From Neopestalotiopsis rosae (taxonomy: Eukaryota; Ascomycota; Sordariomycetes; Amphisphaeriales; Sporocadaceae), in the NCBI GenBank assembly GCA_023078685.1, contig JALGAS010000006.1, forward strand, positions 4,526,001 to 4,590,000: a stretch of 64,000 bases of DNA, in the 5' to 3' direction. Every line of letters starts with the position of its first letter. The first letter of the stretch is position 1. Both the position numbers and the translations under genes were made by a program. Below the pieces are notes generated by a model. That model did not search any database. It had not been told where the DNA came from and saw nothing but the letters and a program-made list of their open reading frames with translations. This document shows, one piece after another, positions 11,282-22,312 of the stretch.

Positions 11282-11798
11282 GATTGCGATAAACTCGGTT
11301 CTCCCCGTTGTCGAATTGTATAAGAATAGATATATCGAGGAGAGTCTTAACACATGCTTGTCACGTGTAAGAAATATCGGCAATAGAATGGTCTATACGC
11401 ACACAATCCTTTGCGCCTCGAAAGCAAATATCATATGGGGAATTGTGCAACAAGACCTCGACATCGAAATGTTCAACGCGCGATGCACTACCAAAATCTC
11501 AGAAAAAGTGACGTGGGGTAGCAGCGGGGACCATTCCGTTCGCCAGGGGTCGTCCCACTGCACTGGCATCACTAAAAGCTTAGCGGGCGATACCCTTTAT
11601 CGGCTGCCTGAAGCTCTCGCTGAGCTCCCCACTCTGTGACGATGCCAGCCAGCTTCGTCCTGACCCGTGGCTTCAGACGATAGCAACTTCATATTTGCGC
11701 ACTTTTTTAGTAGCAGAAGCTATGAGCTCATGATATATCGGTGCCTCGTTAGGCAGAACTATTAATCTTGCAAAGTAGGCATACAGGACAGCATCAAT
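11282..11798. promoter_or_regulatory. Divergent promoter of POP7 and the Rav2/Rogdi gene
   Basis: A 517-bp spacer between two diverging start codons, so both promoters must lie here. No specific motif identified. Confidence 0.45.
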
Positions 11799-13048
11799 AT
11801 GTCTGTCGAGATCTGGCCTCCAGTTGCGCCGGCGCAGCTTAAAATCGAGGAGGATGCCACTCTTGTAGGTCGCCGCTCAGCTCATGCGATATACGACTTG
11901 TCTTGAATCGCAGAGCAAACATGGCACAATCTCTGTCACTTCCACCAGCTTCCTCCTGCCTGAAAGATCCCTGGCTGCCTATAGAAGAAGAAGACGAATG
12001 GCTCCTCGTTCCTACCTATCCCCAACAAGCCAATCGACTAATCCCGTCTGTCCAGGCGCGCGAGCTCACATGGCTTCTATCAGAGCTCCAGTCCACCCTG
12101 AAGATGCTCAAGTCGTCCCTAGAAGAGACGTACGCCCTTCTCGCCCCCATAGACCCCGGTAGCACCCTCGTGGTCAGCACGCCGCGGCACGAAGCCATCA
12201 AGGGCCACGTCACGCGCGTGGGCACCCGCCTCGTGAAAGGCAGCATCCAGCTGCGCCTGAAGACGATACCGCAGCAGACCCTGACGCTCGACCCGGCCAG
12301 TCCGATCCACATACCCGAGCTCACGACGCTCAACACGCTGCTGACGCAGTCGGTGGACATCTTGTCCTTTATCGTCACAGAGTCCTCGCGGGACGGCAAA
12401 GCGGGCAGCGGAGGCCACCGCGATGGCGATGCTAGCGACCCCAAGTTCTTGTCCTCGCAGCTCCGTCTGCTGGCCGAGTACCTTGCGGAATCGCAAGCTC
12501 TGCTCAAGGGTCCTCAGCTGACCGACCAGCCACCAAATACTTCTGTGCAGGACACGACGTGGACCAGCTCATCCGTCCCACCCTCGTGCTTCACTCCACC
12601 ACTACCAGCCAACCTCAGCTTCTACCTGACTCTACAAGACGCCTCGCTTGTGCTGTTCCTGCGAGCACTGGAGCCCGCGGACGCCCCCGTGGCCTTTGGC
12701 ACCAAATTTGCCCTGGCGATCGGTACGGCCCGGCGCCTGGAGCACGACGAGGCCGACCGAGTCTTTGCCTTTTGCCCCGAGGGCGCCGACGAGCAGTCGC
12801 CTATCACAGCCTCGGGATCGATTCGGGGCAACCTTCACCGCACCCGGAGCGGTGGCCACGGCGGTGGCATGGGCAAGGGCCGTGGTACCGAGACGCAGGT
12901 CTATGTGCGGGAAAAGGTCAGGGTCGAGAGTGCGGACCCGAGTCTCATGAGTCTGAGCTCCAAGCTCGGCGCCCTGAGCCACACTTTGACGCTGGCAAGG
13001 ATGAATCTTGCTGTCGTCATGGGCGAGGATATTGATATTGGGGTATAG
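11799..13048 (+). CDS. RAV2: RAVE complex subunit 2 / Rogdi homolog (2 exons)
   Basis: Best model: exon 1 11799-11864 (MSVEIWPPVAPAQLKIEEDA start), an intron with a CGACTAATCC branch and CTGTCCAG acceptor, and exon 2 12056-13048, giving 352 aa. The join yields EEDATL-ARELTWLLSELQ, matching the E-x-x-L-x-x-E-x-x-W-L-L pattern that opens Rogdi/Rav2 proteins. Further family marks are LEETYALLAPIDPGSTLV, KGHVTRVGTRLVKGSIQLRL and the C-terminal LSHTLTLARMNLAVVMGEDI. Rav2 works with Rav1 and Skp1 to reassemble the vacuolar/endosomal V-ATPase (V1 onto Vo). The intron is itself an open frame, so a 375-aa product from an ATG at 11921 is also possible. I prefer the spliced form because its N-terminus fits the family. 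There is a Gly-rich insertion (GGHGGGMGKGRG) at genomic 12850-12890. Confidence 0.82.
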
Positions 13049-13651
13049 AATACCCTAGAAGAGGGAACAAATAGCACAGTAAACAAGCATATATCACTGC
13101 CTGGGTACATTGGAATACCCCCTGGAAAAGCACCAAACTCCGCTGCCAGGAGCGGACAGATTGATGGAGCTCAAGAACTGGGCCGTCCACCGCTTCAGTC
13201 TTGGACTGAAGGCATTGCAACAGCCTGTGTTTGCTGTCCACCACGAGTGTTGTTTCTAGAAGGAAGTGGGAGACGAGACGCGGGAAAAAGTCATCACTAC
13301 TAAAGAATATCCATCTGTCAACTTGGAAAGATTGCATCGCTTCTGTTGAAGACACATAATCAAATCAGTTTCACAACGATCATAAGTGGAATTCTTCATG
13401 TGCGAATGCAATTCTTTTCTTTTCGTGATGCCGGGCGGATGAACCCCGCCTTAGGTTATGATGCCTGTCCAGTCCAAATTCCTGTTTCCTAGTACAAACA
13501 AATGACTATTCGCCCAAACTTGTTTCTTCGCCGAATGACCACTATTAAAGTAGCTGTTACAATTCACATGAGCCCTGGCAGCCTGATTCCTTGCCATCAA
13601 ACACTTGTGTCAAGAGCCGTTTCCATGAATTCGCAAGACCATGCCTTGCGT
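13049..13651. other. Convergent 3' region between the Rav2 and NIPSNAP genes
   Basis: Two genes end toward each other here. No additional coding signal seen. Confidence 0.4.
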
Positions 13652-14752
13652 TTAACCCACGGGAGACCATGGCATGGGAGTCAAGATTCTCGACTTCATG
13701 TTCTGAATAAGAGGCACAGTCTTGTGCACCGTATCGGCCCATCCCTCCTGTCCCCAGCTCTGCTCGCGGCGCTGCTTGCGCTCCTCAAGGTTGGCGAACT
13801 GCCACAGGTGGTGAACAGTGTTCAGATCGCCAATCTGTACGAACCATGCTCCAACACCTTCCATGACTTCTCGGCGTGCCTTGAGGCCCTTGCGCCAGTG
13901 CGTCTCCCAGTCCAGCAGGTTACCGGGGTGCAGAGTGTATGATCTCAGCTCGAAAACGCCACCCATTTGACGGGGAGAGGTAGTAGGCCAGAAGCTGAAT
14001 TCCTGCATAATTGAAGTCTTCTTACTCTTGATCAGAGTCCTCAGCTTTCTGTCAAACTCGGGGAAGTCGGGGTGTCTCGAGATGGAGTGCAGGGACTGGT
14101 GGTAGCCCTGGTATCGCTGGTACTCCCAGATGTGAACAAAGGTGTCACAATCGCCAACATCGGTACGCCAGCTGCCCACGAGGTTGACCTTATTCTCCTC
14201 GATAGATGCCATACGCGGGTACCACTTGCCGACGAGCTCGGCGTATTCCTCCACCTTCTCGGGGTGGACCTCGTGGAAGACAATGGAGTGAACGTATTTG
14301 CCTCGCGCAAGGACGGCCGAGAAGGAAGCTTCGAGCTGAGCGTCGAGCTCACGGCCCTCCTTGGTGCCATAGATCAGGTTCGTGAGCATGCCCTCGGGTC
14401 GATGGGGCTCTTTCTGGGCAGCTTTCTCGCGTGCCTCGGCCTTGCGTCCTGTAGATGCAATGCTTAATGAGCCAAGACCTTGAGACGTTTCGAGGAGGGC
14501 GCCGTGCTCAGCGCCTTCCTCGTTCTGGGCTAATGATGAGTGAGAAGATGAAGTCAACGTACTCTCTTCCTTTTCCTGCTGCATCTTGACCAGCTTCTCG
14601 CGGAAGACCTTCTGCTTGGCATTGAATGACTCGACCTGGTCCAGAGTGATGTCTGACATGGAAGGAACCTTCTGCTGGGTAGCAGAGGCGCTGAAGGCTC
14701 GTAGAGAGCGCGGTGCAGCGACGGCCGCGCGGGCAAAGCTTCGAGTCAACAT
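13652..14752 (-). CDS. NIPSNAP-family mitochondrial protein
   Basis: A 366-aa ORF from ATG 14752. The first about 27 residues (MLTRSFARAAVAAPRSLRAF and onward) are rich in Arg, Ala and Ser with no acidic residue, a classical mitochondrial presequence. Two ferredoxin-like NIPSNAP repeats follow: one around YVHSIVFHEVHPEKVEEYAE ... DTFVHIWEYQRYQGYHQ, and one around GGVFELRSYTLHPGNLLDWE ... THHLW-type residues (TVHHLWQFANLEERKQRRE). Animal NIPSNAP1/2 are matrix proteins that become exposed on damaged mitochondria and recruit mitophagy receptors; the fungal role is little studied. It is transcribed divergently from ATP18, another mitochondrial gene. Confidence 0.87.
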   Translation of the reverse strand: MLTRSFARAAVAAPRSLRAFSASATQQKVPSMSDITLDQVESFNAKQKVFREKLVKMQQEKEESTLTSSSHSSLAQNEEGAEHGALLETSQGLGSLSIASTGRKAEAREKAAQKEPHRPEGMLTNLIYGTKEGRELDAQLEASFSAVLARGKYVHSIVFHEVHPEKVEEYAELVGKWYPRMASIEENKVNLVGSWRTDVGDCDTFVHIWEYQRYQGYHQSLHSISRHPDFPEFDRKLRTLIKSKKTSIMQEFSFWPTTSPRQMGGVFELRSYTLHPGNLLDWETHWRKGLKARREVMEGVGAWFVQIGDLNTVHHLWQFANLEERKQRREQSWGQEGWADTVHKTVPLIQNMKSRILTPMPWSPVG

Positions 14753-15693
14753 TGTAATTGTTGTTTGATTTGGGTGACGTAATGAGGGATTGATGGGTTG
14801 TGGTAGAGACAAGGAGCTTCAGATGCTCGATAAACGGAATGAAATAGATACAGGAGCTTGACCGCGTTGTCTGCAAAGTCCCAGCTCCGAGGACCTTGGG
14901 ATGTGTTGAGGTTGGTGTTTTTGGGAAGTGCGGAGAGATGGAAGAAGCTCCCTACGTTTGTCTCAGTGGACGCGAATGTAGGTACAAGTAGTAGTGGTGT
15001 TTCCCGTTTCGGGTCAATGTATAATGGCACGTTAGTGAGTTCAGTCCCGCCAACTTGCAGACTGGTGGGCTATTAATCGAACGACAAGATGCCTGATTCA
15101 GTAACAAATACTACGAAGCAAGAATCACATTTATATCAAAGCGAACAAAAAGGGGGAATCATGTTCATCAATGGTTAATCTGGTCATATGAATGTTCGTC
15201 TCCCCGCACTTTTGGGGCTGGACTCGAGCTGTGGACGGATTGGCAATTGGCAGCTCAGTGAATGGGTATACCGAGCTCGCTAGCCGTAGCTCTCTCCGCA
15301 TTCAGCAGCACCTGGAAGTTTACCCGTCTGGGGCAAATGGGGACCAGGTTCAGCAGCTCCAATTAGCTGTCTGGTGCCTGTCCATGTAATTTTATGGAGA
15401 ACTTGGGCCGGTGGACTGCGTGATGTCATGGACGTGAGTAGTTGCAGCTATTGAAGTCTATCGATTTAACGCACAGTCATTGCATAAACGGGCCCTTCTC
15501 GGCTATCCGATTAGCGCCTCAAATCCAAGGCATCCAGATTAATTCCGGGTCCAGCCTCGCTAGCGCTAAGCAGAGCTTTGGACTCAACGCATCGATCGCG
15601 GCTTTTCTGCATCTTCCGAATCGAACAACCTTCAATTCGAACCACCCATATCCATCTCCGACTCACCCCCGAGTAGCTATCCCACCCGTCATC
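14753..15693. promoter_or_regulatory. Divergent promoter region of NIPSNAP and ATP18
   Basis: A 941-bp interval between two diverging mitochondrial-protein genes. The ATP18 side ends in a pyrimidine-rich leader (CACCCCCGAG, TCCCACCCGTCATC) of the kind seen before fungal start codons. No defined operator recognised. Confidence 0.45.
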
Positions 15694-16087
15694 ATGTCTT
15701 GGTTCGGTATCACCCCCCTCAAGAAGTTCCCGACGCCAGTCCGTATGTCAATTGATTTCCCCTGTGGCTCCGGCAGTCACTGTCCGATGCGCAATTACTG
15801 ACCTTCAAATGTAGTGAAGCCTCTGGCTCCTTTCTTCGCTGCCGGTACGACTATAAACTCGCCAATATGACTTGGTGGAATACTGGGTTGGAGGATAGAC
15901 AAGACTAACAGATAACACAGGCCTCGTCATCCTGTACGGTGTCAACAGCGCTCAGAACGCCATGATGAAGAGTATGAATAGCTCCGTCGCACTGCGATTC
16001 CAATTGCGTCTACTGACCAGGATATAATTAGGCGACGAGTGGAAGAACGACCCCCGCAACCCCAACGCCGGCAAGGCCGCTCACTAA
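15694..16087 (+). CDS. ATP18: Mitochondrial ATP synthase subunit J/i (4 exons)
   Basis: A tiny 61-aa protein split over four exons: 15694-15742, 15815-15844, 15921-15971 and 16032-16087. All introns are phase 1 with GTATGT/GTACGA/GTATGA donors. The assembled protein begins MSWFGITPLKKFPTPVLKPL, has one membrane helix (LAPFFAAGLVILYGVNSAQN) and ends EWKNDPRNPNAGKAAH, matching fungal Atp18 along its whole length. In yeast it sits in the membrane-embedded Fo part of ATP synthase in the inner mitochondrial membrane and aids stability and dimer organisation. Its exons are too short for simple ORF finding. It converges with the FSH1-like gene downstream. Confidence 0.92.
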
Positions 16088-16780
16088 ATTCTCTCTCTCT
16101 TGGGAAGACGAAAAACCACGATGGGGGATTGTGCTGGACGATGAGAAAGCATTTTGCGACAAGAGCATGCATCATAGAAGAGATGAGATCCTGACGCCAA
16201 ACCGAGGCCGATCTGTACCATAGAGGCAGTCTATTGAATTGAGGATTGCAAGCACACTCGACACATTGTCTTGTTCATTCGGACCGCAGGCCGCACAGAC
16301 AAGCTATTCCACTCGACAATCTGATGATTTGCTGTGCATTTGGGCCAGGAATGTTCATTATCCCACCGGCCATCAGTGGCAGCTCGCTCTTTCTCCTGCC
16401 AGAAGCGAGAAGCTGCCAATGGCTTTCATGATATGCGGGCCCAATATGACTCCTCAGGACAAGCCGATCCAGGCACGGCTGTCTCGTTGGGCCAGCAATT
16501 GACCAGTGAAACAATTCTAAGGTCTTGAAATGACATGCCAGCATAATCTCGTGGCAGTGACGTACAAATGATTTTCTGATTTCACGTTGAAAAACAGCTT
16601 GGTTGATTTCTAGAGACAAATGCCTCTCAATTCTATGAACGTTTATGTCTATGTCATGTCTTGATCTAGCAGGTCTTCTTGCTGACAATAACTGCAAGGT
16701 GCGTGACTGTAATGAATCCATCAAGAACTATCGCAATGGTCCAAGACATGTATTTGGGCGATTTGCATGAAATGCCCGTT
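16088..16780. other. Convergent 3' region between ATP18 and the FSH1-like gene
   Basis: About 690 bp with several overlapping short ORFs on both strands, none resembling a protein. Nothing supported. Confidence 0.4.
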
Positions 16781-17832
16781 CTATAACTTCTCCGAATCAG
16801 TAGCGTTCTTATTCTGCTCTTGGAGAACCTCCCGCATCCACATGACCAATGCCGCAGTCCACTCCTTGGAAACGGGCACATAGTGACCACCGGGATGTAC
16901 AATGACTCTGGTGCGATCCTGCCGACACTTCTCGGCCAGACCACGGCTCCGGTCCTCGTCCACCACCGTGTCGAGGCCGCCGATAAAGTGTAGCGAGGGG
17001 GTCTGGATGCCAGCCTCGGCACCAGCCCCGCCTCCCTCGTACATCCACTCCAGCGCCTCGTCCCGAGCCACAAAGCCCGAGTAGACGACGGCGAAGCGGA
17101 GCGCCTTGCCGCCGTTGGCCTCGCGCAGCCGGTTAGCCCACGAGTCCTCGGCTTCCAGGGCCTGCGGTACAGGCCGCGCGTCGGTCTCGAGGGCCGCGGC
17201 CACGAGCGCGGCCATGGCGCCGCCCTGGGAGAAGCCGATGACGCCGTCGACGCCGTCGTTCTCCTTGATGGTCTCGGCGACGCGGAGCATGCCCTCGTCG
17301 AAGCCGCGGTACGAGCCCGTGGCCTCATCGCGGCGGAACCAGCCCCAGTTGTCCGTCTGCTCCTCGTCCATGTCCTCGAGGGACTTGCCCTCGGGCGGCT
17401 GGTAGCCCGGGATGTCAGACGGCTTCAGGCGGTGCGGGCCCGTTGGGTAGATGAGTTTGGGCTGCACGTTCAGAGAACCCGGACCCAGGGCCTTGGTCAG
17501 GAGCTTGTTGAGGGCTCCCGTCTTGTTGCGAAACAGAGGACCAGATTGTGTGTAACCTAGGATATGAAAGTTAGCAATTTGATAGAGTATAATCTTGATG
17601 GCTTGGTCATCGTTGCATGAGATGCTGAAATAGAATTGAATAATTATGGTGATAATCAGATGATGCCGGCTGCAACGGCATTGAACAACAGCAAGCCATG
17701 TATCACCATATACTCTACATGACTATTGCGTCGTGTACTTATCTTACCGTGAAGCATCAAGATCTTGAGTTCCTTCTTGTCCGTGGGCTTGGCTGCGCCT
17801 TTGGCGCTGCCATTTTGAACAGGGGCCGACAT
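16781..17832 (-). CDS. FSH1: FSH1-type serine hydrolase (2 exons)
   Basis: Predicted 286 aa: exon 1 17748-17832, exon 2 16781-17556 (GTAAGA donor, ATCCTAG acceptor). The protein opens with the family's LKILMLHGYTQSGPLFRNKT (oxyanion loop), then LIYPTGPHRL and NWGWFRR. The nucleophile elbow is GFSQGG (Ser about 138), a probable acid is Asp in FIGGLDTVVDE, and the base is His in VHPGGHYVPVSKEW. Family knowledge: FSH1-3 in yeast, human OVCA2 and fungal esterases related to LovG share this fold and hydrolyse esters or thioesters; the native substrate here is unknown. An upstream in-frame ATG at 17931 would add 33 residues rich in Arg, Ser and Phe, resembling a mitochondrial presequence. Confidence 0.87.
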
Positions 17833-18361
17833 CTGGCTAGTGCAGTAATTCAGCGCTGGAAAGTATCGAAATCGAATGACTGAATGCGAGGACGGAAATG
17901 AGCGACTGAATGTACGTTGAAGAAATGACATGAAGAAGTGGAAAGATGCAACAATGTGATATGAGTAATGCTGGATTATTCTATTTCGAAACTGCCCCAG
18001 ATTCGACCCGGCGAGCCCGATTCGTAAAGGTCTAGATACCGGCTCCACTAGTCATTGACGCCGGAGGTGGAATGATTAGGAACACCACCATGAAAGATCA
18101 TAGTGACACAACATTTCAGGGAATCGCATTGAGATTTGAACAAGCATCAAGTCTGAGTTCATCTCAAGTAGGAATAGCGTGGAAAATGAAGGGTTCATGT
18201 AGATGCAATCCAGTTCTATGGCATAGGCAGTTACCCCATGATCTACTGGTACTATACACGCTGCAATCAATGAGCAGACTTGCAAATCGTCCTCATTATA
18301 CCCATTTCCGATTCGTGATTGCCCCCCATTGCCTGGATTATTGGGTATTCAAGCCCCTAAA
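17833..18361. other. Spacer upstream of FSH1-like gene and downstream of RPN5
   Basis: Contains the FSH1 promoter and the possible extended N-terminus (ATG at 17931). Otherwise no gene seen. Confidence 0.4.
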
Positions 18362-20031
18362 TTATGCCTTGATCTTCTTGCTCTTCTTGTCTTTGCTACC
18401 CTTGCCTTGAGCGCCGGGCTGAATTCGGGCCATCATCTCCTCCTTGGTAATGAGATGATCAACACGCTCCAACAGTCCGAGCAAGTCCTTCATGTTGTGG
18501 CTCCACTCGTTCAGAACATCATCAACGTCGCGAGGCTTGGCAAATGTCACCAATTGAGCCGGCCGGTCAATGCGTGCGTAAATGGTCTTTGAGCAAACAA
18601 GCTCCGAGATGTACTTCTCTGTCTCCTCTGCTGTCAAATCCAGCAATTGTGTAAGACGCTTCATGCCAATGCGGGTGTAATACTTGGCAACAACCCGGAC
18701 ATTGTGCTCAATGACGCGCTTTCGCAAATCTTGCCATCGCTCGTGAGCCTTATCACTGGCTGAACCCGGCTTGTTATCAAAGATGTCGGTTGAGCACAAG
18801 TGAGGACCGTAGATCTTGGCGATTGTAGGCCAGCGCATAAGCTCGTGCTTAGTAAAGTGCTGCAATAGCTTGTTGTCATCGTCGATCTTCTCGTTGCGCG
18901 AGTCGCGGCAGATGCGCTGCAGTAGATCGTGCTGCTCGTTATCGTGAGGAGCAAGGATCACGAAGTAGATAATTCTTTGGAGGGTCTGCGATATAACGTC
19001 AGTCGTAGTTGTGGGAAAACCGCACCATGCCAAACTTACAGGAAGTAGCTTCTTCGGGTCCTCCTCTACAGCCTCAGTGTCCAAGACCTGTCTATAGTGC
19101 TTGCAAACGTCGAGGTACTTGCCCTCGTGCTTGGCCAGTATGATTTGCTGTTCGTAGTACCGAAGCTTGAGATCGGTCGTGTCGTCCTCCTTCTCTTCGG
19201 GCACCTCTTCACCGCGCTTCAACTTTTCCTCTCGTGCCTTCTTCTCCTTCTCCAACTGCTCCGGGGTCTTCTTGGGTTTTCTGGCAAGGAATCTGGTGCT
19301 GATCTTGCGGCTGAGAATGCCAGCCTGCGTCCAGTCGTCGTTCTCGATGCAGAGAGCCACTTGTGCGAGGATGAATTCGGTCTTCTCACGTCTGTCCATA
19401 GAACCAAAAGTCTCGACTTGCAGCTCGCAGAGAATATCTGCGGCGGCCTTGAGATCGCCCTGTTCCTTCTTGATGTCGGAGAGGATCCTGGTCACGCGGG
19501 CGCGCTCCACCTCGACAAAGATCTTGCCTTCGGTGACTGTTCGTAGTGTCTCAATGACGGAAAGCTTGATCTCGAGGTTCGGGGTGTCGTCAAGGAAGGT
19601 CATGACGGTCTGGACCATTTTGGTGACTGCTTGCTTGAGCTGGCTGTGCTTCTTTGAGAGGATCAAGACTTGGTCGTTCAGTAGACTCCAGTTGCCGGCA
19701 TTCTTGCATAGTGTGCATATTGCGATGAGTACTCGAGATGTCGATGCGAGATCCGATGCCTGTAAAGATGAAAATCAGCCTCCTGGACAAGGTATGGAGG
19801 AGTCAGGGCGAGTTGGCGCCTACCTGTCGGGTCTGCTTCTCCAAAACTGTGAGTTTCTCAACGGCGGCGTTAAGGTCATTCTAAACACGAGGAGAGTCAG
19901 TATTGATTGGATCGCGGCAACTGCGATGGACTACAGGAGATGCATACCTTGGCCAGCTTCTCAGCCTCGGGAATCTGTTTGTCAGCCTCTTTGGAGAAGT
20001 CCTTCTCGGGCTTCAGAGCTGCGTCCGCCAT
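18362..20031 (-). CDS. RPN5: 26S proteasome regulatory subunit RPN5 (4 exons)
   Basis: Predicted 494 aa, the normal family length. Exons: 19948-20031, 19824-19880, 19040-19759, 18362-18985. The protein starts MADAALKPEKDFSKEADKQI. It has long TPR-like helices (LKAAADILCELQVETFGSMD), a charged linker rich in Lys and Glu (residues about 190-225), and a C-terminal PCI domain (ELMRWPTIAKIYG, RVIEHNVRVVAKYYTRIGMK, RLTQLLDLTAEETEKYISEL) ending in a Lys-rich tail. RPN5 is a lid subunit of the 19S particle and contacts the Rpn11 deubiquitinase; in yeast it also serves in the COP9 signalosome. The 54-nt intron 3 (18986-19039) has no stop and is a multiple of three, so retention would insert 18 residues. 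The start ATG has strong context (CACCATGGCGG). Confidence 0.93.
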
Positions 20032-22312
20032 GGTGATTGATGTGACTGATGTAGACGGTTCTGAGTGTTTTGGTAGTTTTTGATTTCCCCAAAGAATCGC
20101 AATGTCCGAGGCCGAAGAAGTTGGGTTGGCAGAGGGCGGTTGAGGAAGTGAATGTTTGGGATGGTATTGAGCTTGTGATGGGTGATGATGGAGCTGCCAC
20201 CAGTGGGCTGGCCCCCCAGTAAGGCGACGAAAGCTCAGGTTGCCTACAGCTGGTTCGTTGGCCTGTGCGCTAAGCTGTAAATGTACACAAGCACTGAGCG
20301 AGCGGGCGGGCCAATCGATAAGAGACCCACTATCTATACATGAACCTTGTGTCATTCAAGCATTCAGATTCATACTTCACAGTAGCTATACACAGCAGGC
20401 ACGATGCAATCAAGGTTTGTCAATTTTCATCTTCACCACCACGTTCCTTGTTGAAAAGCGGTCGACGAGTAGATGAGCATGAGCGACGAATACGATCGCA
20501 TAAGGCTCCGGAGAGAGCCACTGTTGAAATATGTAACCTGTAGGCCGTCTAAAATTTAAATTGAATCCTTACCTATAACTGTCGCTGACCAGGTACGAAG
20601 TGCAGATATATGTGGCGCCGTGACGCTTTATGACCTCTTCTTTTTTACCTAATTAAAGGCCCAAAACATAAAATCGGATGTTGCTCCTTTTGTCGTTTGA
20701 CTATCATTGTCAGGAGATCCTGAACAAAGAAGACGCCATCTCGGGCAAATACAACCCAGAAGAGCATCAGAAGACCCAAGGCAGAAAGGCCAGCAAGGCT
20801 TATGCTGGCCCGAAAGCTGGCAAGTCCAAAGCCCAAGAGCAAGAGGGCGCGCCCCCAGTCCTTTGGGTTGATCAAATCCCCCGTCCTGGCCCGCATCATC
20901 CAGCTGGTATCGGGAAATGCCCGCAAAGATAAGAGAATATTGGTTATTAATTAATCGCGTAAGGAAAAAGAGAAAATTATAAGAAAGAAAATTAGTTAGA
21001 AATTATATAAATTGGGTTTTTTAATAGGATATATAGGGGGATTTCCTTTAGCTTCACAAAAGTATAATAAGCATTTATCGACATTACTATGGCTGTACGT
21101 TTTGTTGAAATGTATGCACCGGACCAAAAGCTTCGCTTATAGCTAACCCCAATTCAAATGTCGAATATTAAACGACCGCCTCGTGTCCTTTATTTTTTAT
21201 TTCAAGGTTCAGATCGACAAGAACTCCCGTGGCGAGATGGAAACACTTCTTGACCATAGTGTCCACACATACATGGACTGGGTAGAACGTCCACGGAATG
21301 GAGTCCGGCCTACCTGAACGTTCCAAGGTACCACGGGATGGGTAGAAAGGCCCCTGTTCACACTTTAATCCCATATCTGCTTATGTCAGGCATCCAAGGA
21401 ATATAGCATTCTTAAACAAATGATCGAACTCTTATGTGGATGGCACATACTACACCACAGGGCTCACGTCACTTCCTGGATTCTGTGGATGGATCAAAAC
21501 AATGTGCGAAAAAAATCAGTCATTCTTTGTAGAGGTATCAACAAATCGCTGCCAAACGCCGTGCCCTTATGCTAAATCATTGCTTCGTTTCCTCGAAATA
21601 TGCAACAATGGCTGTGCACCATTATACCAGTGCTTTATCATACCGGTCCTTGATCAAACCGTGAGATCATGTATCAGACTCGGGAGTCAATCTATCGCTC
21701 CTCAATTGTCTCCTCTATAGGGAATTAGTACAGAATGCAGACTGAGACATATATAGTCCGCTTGGCCGCTCGAAGCAGGTAAAATCATGAACATCCTGGT
21801 TTTCAGTCAGTCGATCCGTTCGGTACCCCCAAGCAGTGAAAGAATCAGAACTGAGACCTGTGGACTTACGACCAAAGATGTGGTAGGGACAAAAGAAAAG
21901 CCAGAAATCTAACAAACCACGAAAGGCATTCTGTCTTGTTGCAAACCACAAGAATAAACGCCTGTTCAGAATGAAATAGAAAACAATCGTCGCCCCAAAG
22001 ACATCCTGACTGACTGGCTCGTAATGTTGCTGTCTGTAGAATGCGCCCAGAAGATGGCCAGGCAACCGTAATGCGCTAGTGGACGTATCGGAAGCTCATA
22101 GCTTTTGTTGTCGAGGAAGATGAATTCGGAGAATCTCAAGAGGGAAGAAAGTGCAAATCAGGACGGTGTATGAGAATGCACAAGTCAAATCTGGTGATTA
22201 TATATCGACCCAAGGATGCTTGTGTTATTGCAAGCGTTTGATGGCGGTATGCTCAGCGGAAGAATGGCTCCGAAGCTACTTCACCTCTAACCACAAAGAC
22301 CTTTGGAGTCTT
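20032..22312. other. Long intergenic region with AT-rich patch
   Basis: Besides the RPN5 promoter, no recognised gene lies here. At 20645-20932 both strands are open for about 90 codons. The minus frame would encode two hydrophobic helices (WGRALLLLGFGLASF, LLMLFWVVFA) with no known relative. From about 20935 to 21060 the DNA is extremely AT-rich, which may be a mutated transposon remnant. The rest (21100-22300) shows nothing I can assign. Confidence 0.35.
20195..20201 (-). promoter_or_regulatory. Partial proteasome-element-like site upstream of RPN5
   Basis: Minus-strand GGTGGCA about 165 bp upstream of the RPN5 start codon matches seven of nine bases of the PACE element GGTGGCAAA that Rpn4 binds at yeast proteasome genes. 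A seven-base match can occur by chance, and motif use differs in filamentous fungi. Confidence 0.25.

Noticed and set aside
14517..14560. Apparent short intron (GTACGT ... GCCCAG) in the NIPSNAP gene
   Set aside because: Only 38 nt, and removal would shift the frame, whereas the unspliced frame is fully open.
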